Below, in pieces: positions 6,315 through 9,083 of a stretch of 9,083 nucleotides of DNA. The translations under genes were made by a program, and so were the position numbers. The first letter of the stretch is position 1. Each line of letters opens with the position of its first letter. The stretch comes from Bacteroidales bacterium. Its GTDB lineage: Bacteria > Bacteroidota > Bacteroidia > Bacteroidales > F082. A model generated the notes under the pieces. The model had not been told where the DNA came from. It saw only the letters and a program-made list of their open reading frames with translations, and did not search any database. The stretch is taken from positions 1 through 9,083 of the forward strand of contig JASBYY010000066.1 of the NCBI GenBank assembly GCA_029983675.1, read 5' to 3'.

Positions 6315-8537
6315 ATGAAAAAACACATACTATTATTTTTCTTGCTGGCATTCAGCCATTTGTCTTTTTCTCAGCATAATTGTTATTGGGTGTTTTTCAC
6401 CGACAAAAATGGCTCAGCGTTTGATCCCTACGCCTATTTCGATGCAAAAGCCATCGCCCGCTACACACAATGCGGCGCATCCTTGTACGACATCAGCAAT
6501 TATCCGGTCAATGAAACCTACTCCAATGCCGTTGCTGACTTGGCTGCCGAAGTGGTGGGGACATCGCGTTGGCTCAATGCTGTCGGCATCATGGCTTCCG
6601 ACGAGGCGGCTTCTCGCATCATGACACTGCCTTTTGTTGACCGCGTAGAAGAAATCGCACATGCCCCGATGACTTTGGCCAGTGCAACTGTTGACGCCCC
6701 CCAAAAAGCCCTACTTGTTTCTGACAGCGTTATCCACGAGCAGTTGAAACGTTTCGGAGGTAATTTCTTCATCGAAAAAGGCATTGACGGCAAGGGGCTG
6801 CGCATTGCGGTGTTTGACGGCGGTTTCCCCAAGGTGGACACCCACCCCGCCTTCCGGCACCTACGTGACGGCAAACAGATTCTTGCCACCTACAACTTTC
6901 CGAAAAAATGCGAAAACGTGTATGGCTGGGATTCGCACGGTACCATGGTGTTGAGCTGCATTGCCGGCGTGATGGACGGAACCAAGATTGGCTTAGCCAC
7001 CGGAGCGGAGTTTCTGCTGGCACGTACCGAAATCGACCCCGAACCTTTCAAAGAAGAAATATGGTGGGCACAAGGTGTGGAATGGGCCGATAAAAACGGA
7101 GCCGACATCATCAACAGCTCATTGGGTTACGGCAAAGACCGCTACTATACGAGAAACATGGACGGCACCTCGTATGTCGCCAAAGCCGCCAATATGGCGG
7201 TAGAAAAAGGCATCCTCGTTTGCAATGCCGCCGGCAACGAAGGCAACGACAACCACTGGAGGACCATCATCACGCCCAGCGACGCTGAAAATGTGCTCTG
7301 CGTGGGCGGCATCGAAGCCAGCTTGGAGAGTTATCGCCACATCGATTTCAGCTCTTACGGCCCCACTGTTGACAAACGCCGCAAGCCGAATGTCTGCGCC
7401 TACGGATACGCTCAAGTTGCAAGTCTGTCGGGAGGTTTCACCAACGCCTACGGAACCTCTTTCGCCAGCCCGCTGACAGCCGGATTCTGCGCCTGCGCCT
7501 GGCAAACACGCCGCGATCTGACTGCATTAGAAATGAAAGACGAAATTGAAAAATCAGGCGACCTCTACCCTTATTTCGACTACGCATTCGGCTATGGCGT
7601 GCCACAAGCCGCCTACTTTACCAATGATATTGAAAAAGCGTTACCGTCGTTTGAAATCCACGAAGACAATGCCGACATCCACATCAAAGTCCTTGATACC
7701 ACAGGGCCGGTCTTTGTCAATATCGAAGACAATGATGGCATTCTCATCGGTTACTACCAATTCGTCCATCCCGATGGAAAAGAAAGAACCATTTCGCTTT
7801 CGAAAACACAACTTGGAAACGGCCATAAAATCAACGTGAGCCACAATAGTTATTTCAAAAGCTATCCGATTGAAAATCAAAATGATGCCATATCAACGCC
7901 AACAGTAAATCATCCGCTTGCCATCAGTGTGCAAAACGGTACATTCCCCAAAATCAAGCGCGAAGGTCTGCAATCGTCGATGACACTGTCCTACAGCTTC
8001 AACGCGCCCGATTCCACTTGGAACCGTTATAGCCCTTCTGCCTTTTATAACATGCGCTGGATGTGGGGCAAAACCTACAAAATCGGAGCCGGTATTGGTT
8101 TCGGCTACCACAAACGCCAAAGCACCCGTGTGTTGACCGGACAAAACGACCATATCTCCATGCAATCATTCGTTCTGCGTGGTGAGGTGTTTCAGCGCGT
8201 TGTCAACAGAATGTGGGGCGTCAACTGGGACCTTGGCGCCTACGGCGACTTTAACTATACACGCAGAATCGTCCATCGCTACGATGAAGTAAGCACGATG
8301 CAAAACGACCTTCCTCACGACAAAAGGATCGAAACGATCTATAGAAAATGCAAGCACATCAATCGCTTTGAATATGGTTTGATCACGCGATTCAGCTATA
8401 CGATTAAAAGCCAATTGAATATCGGAGTTGTCGTTGGCTACCGGCTTTCTAAAGTCATCACCGGCGAAGACCCGCTCATCGGAAACCCTGATCACAATCC
8501 ATCGCCTTGGCACTTCGGCTTCGAGATAGAGTTGTAG
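6315..8537 (+). CDS. Secreted S8 (subtilisin-like) serine peptidase with C-terminal beta-barrel-like domain
   Basis: I start the protein at the ATG at 6315 (740 residues), which directly gives a signal peptide: MKKH, a hydrophobic core, then SFSQ. An upstream TTG at 6279 would place coding sequence before the likely transcription start. A propeptide-like domain (about 20-120, YWVFFTDKNG, VNETYSNAVADL, WLNAVGI, LPFVDRVEE) is typical of Bacteroidota S8 peptidases. Catalytic residues in order: D168 in VFDGGF, H208 in WDSHGTMV, oxyanion N308 in NAAGNEGN, S382 in YGTSFASP. The peptidase domain ends near 440, followed by a beta-rich linker to about 535. The last 190 residues hold alternating aromatic strands (YKIGAGIGFGYH, WDLGAYGDFNY, LNIGVVVGYRL) and end in PWHFGFEIEL, like outer-membrane barrels. 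I do not see a type IX secretion C-terminal domain. Likely exported and anchored in the outer membrane; substrate unknown. It is monocistronic. Confidence 0.9.
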   Translation: MKKHILLFFLLAFSHLSFSQHNCYWVFFTDKNGSAFDPYAYFDAKAIARYTQCGASLYDISNYPVNETYSNAVADLAAEVVGTSRWLNAVGIMASDEAASRIMTLPFVDRVEEIAHAPMTLASATVDAPQKALLVSDSVIHEQLKRFGGNFFIEKGIDGKGLRIAVFDGGFPKVDTHPAFRHLRDGKQILATYNFPKKCENVYGWDSHGTMVLSCIAGVMDGTKIGLATGAEFLLARTEIDPEPFKEEIWWAQGVEWADKNGADIINSSLGYGKDRYYTRNMDGTSYVAKAANMAVEKGILVCNAAGNEGNDNHWRTIITPSDAENVLCVGGIEASLESYRHIDFSSYGPTVDKRRKPNVCAYGYAQVASLSGGFTNAYGTSFASPLTAGFCACAWQTRRDLTALEMKDEIEKSGDLYPYFDYAFGYGVPQAAYFTNDIEKALPSFEIHEDNADIHIKVLDTTGPVFVNIEDNDGILIGYYQFVHPDGKERTISLSKTQLGNGHKINVSHNSYFKSYPIENQNDAISTPTVNHPLAISVQNGTFPKIKREGLQSSMTLSYSFNAPDSTWNRYSPSAFYNMRWMWGKTYKIGAGIGFGYHKRQSTRVLTGQNDHISMQSFVLRGEVFQRVVNRMWGVNWDLGAYGDFNYTRRIVHRYDEVSTMQNDLPHDKRIETIYRKCKHINRFEYGLITRFSYTIKSQLNIGVVVGYRLSKVITGEDPLIGNPDHNPSPWHFGFEIEL

Positions 8538-8578
8538 AACCAACCCTTCTGAAAAAACACCAACACAACAACCAACTC

Positions 8579-8608
8579 AAGGTACGCTTTGACCGGCGTA
8601 CCTTTTTT
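8579..8608 (+). terminator. Strong intrinsic terminator after the S8 peptidase
   Basis: AAGGTACGC (8579-8587) pairs perfectly with GCGTACCTT (8596-8604) around an eight-base loop, and a run of six T covers 8603-8608. It lies about 40 bp behind the peptidase stop codon and isolates the DRTGG gene that follows. Confidence 0.88.
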
Positions 8609-8657
8609 CTTGCCAATGTTTTTGAACAATATGTACGACAAACATTTTGTTTTTTCT

Positions 8658-8665
8658 TACATTTG
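8658..8665 (+). promoter_or_regulatory. -7 promoter element of the DRTGG gene
   Basis: TACATTTG matches the Bacteroidota TAnnTTTG consensus and stands 27 bp before the ATG at 8693, so the leader would be about 20 nt. I see no good TTTG element at the expected spacing upstream, so the -33 half is unsupported. No Shine-Dalgarno sequence precedes the ATG. Confidence 0.5.
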
Positions 8666-8692
8666 CAATCGTAACCAATCATCATTGAAACA

Positions 8693-9028
8693 ATGAAAGT
8701 AAAAGAATTAGTTGACAAACTCGACCTTAAGGTGCTTGCCGGCGGACAAGGGCTGGATAGAGACATTGACGGGTGCTACATTTCCGACTTGCTCAGCGAT
8801 GTGATGGGAAATGCATACGAAGGCAATATCTGGATCACACTGCAAACACACAAGAATGTGATGGCAGTGGCTTCGCTGAAAGAGCTTTCGTGCATCATCC
8901 TTGTAAAAAACCTTGTTCCAAACGACGAGACCATTGCACAAAGCGACGAAGAAGGGCTTCCCCTGCTCCAAACCAACCTCCCGACATACGAAATTGCCGG
9001 AATGGTTTACAACCTGCTACACCAGTAA
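8693..9028 (+). CDS. Stand-alone DRTGG-domain protein, hydrogenase-associated type
   Basis: The 111-residue cytoplasmic protein consists almost entirely of a DRTGG domain. Recognisable blocks are MKVKELVDKLDLKVLAGG (1-18), the core GCYISDLLSDVMGNAYEGNI (27-46), WITLQTHKNVMAVASLKEL, CIILVKNLVPNDETI and the closing EEGLPLLQTNLPTYEIAGMVYNLL. The length is usual for single-domain members. The domain's biochemical role is not well defined; it also occurs in phosphotransacetylases and as a possible ligand-sensing or regulatory module. Single-domain versions often sit with HATPase (anti-sigma-like), PHP and Fe-S genes beside HydABC-type [FeFe]-hydrogenases, so a link with the hydrogenase operon 3.2 kb away is likely by context. 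It has its own promoter behind a terminator and may be the first gene of an operon running off the window. Confidence 0.9.
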   Translation: MKVKELVDKLDLKVLAGGQGLDRDIDGCYISDLLSDVMGNAYEGNIWITLQTHKNVMAVASLKELSCIILVKNLVPNDETIAQSDEEGLPLLQTNLPTYEIAGMVYNLLHQ

Positions 9029-9037
9029 AACGGTTGG

Positions 9038-9074
9038 GCGATTTGCGAAGTGATTTGCATTTTGCAAATCGCTT
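9038..9074 (+). repeat. Hairpin with alternative stems behind the DRTGG gene
   Basis: GCAAATCGC (9064-9072) can pair with GCGATTTGC (9038-9046) or, in a compact stem, AAGTGATTTGC (9048-9058) can pair with GCAAATCGCTT (9064-9074) around a five-base loop, with one G-T pair. The two structures exclude each other. No T-run follows in the visible bases, so it is not clearly a terminator; it may be an operon-internal structure. Confidence 0.5.
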
Positions 9075-9083
9075 GTTGGTGGA

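Noticed and set aside
1..9083. CRISPR array, tRNA, rRNA or insertion sequence
   Set aside because: No regularly spaced repeats, cloverleaf sequences, rRNA-like blocks or transposase motifs were seen.

Overview
The window reads as chromosomal DNA of an anaerobic, probably uncultured member of the Bacteroidota (most likely Bacteroidales). The evidence is the TAnnTTTG-type -7 promoter elements in front of several genes, two genes with essentially no Shine-Dalgarno sequence, the Bacteroidota style of the secreted S8 peptidase, and a group A3 [FeFe]-hydrogenase operon. The species cannot be named from sequence alone.

Layout. (1) Positions 1-994 are AT-rich accessory-type sequence. They hold a small membrane-protein gene whose start appears frameshifted, a large imperfect hairpin element just behind it, a second perfect hairpin, and no other credible gene; the stretch ends in a probably bidirectional terminator at 931-964. 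(2) Positions 995-5529, minus strand, form one operon transcribed right to left: an HndB-like thioredoxin-fold protein, HydB (NuoF-like flavoprotein with extra Fe-S domains), HydA (catalytic [FeFe]-hydrogenase) and HydC (NuoE-like [2Fe-2S] protein). Gaps are only 19-35 bp and every gene has a purine-rich ribosome binding site. A promoter at about 5672-5706 and a roughly 130-nt leader with repeated AAGACA motifs precede it. (3) Positions 5887-6234, minus strand, encode a small helical protein with a TerB-like look, divergent from (4) a secreted S8 (subtilisin-like) peptidase, 6315-8537 plus strand, whose C-terminal part looks like an outer-membrane beta-barrel. A strong intrinsic terminator follows. 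(5) Positions 8693-9028, plus strand, encode a stand-alone DRTGG-domain protein, a family often found beside [FeFe]-hydrogenase genes.

How it fits together. HydABC complexes of this type couple NADH and reduced ferredoxin to H2 by electron confurcation, or the reverse, in the cytoplasm. In a fermenting anaerobe this would reoxidise NADH and ferredoxin. The DRTGG gene may mark the start of the accessory/regulatory gene set often linked to such hydrogenases, here separated from the structural operon by the peptidase. The most unusual single gene is the peptidase-barrel fusion. I see no CRISPR array, tRNA, rRNA, transposase or complete new defence-like system.
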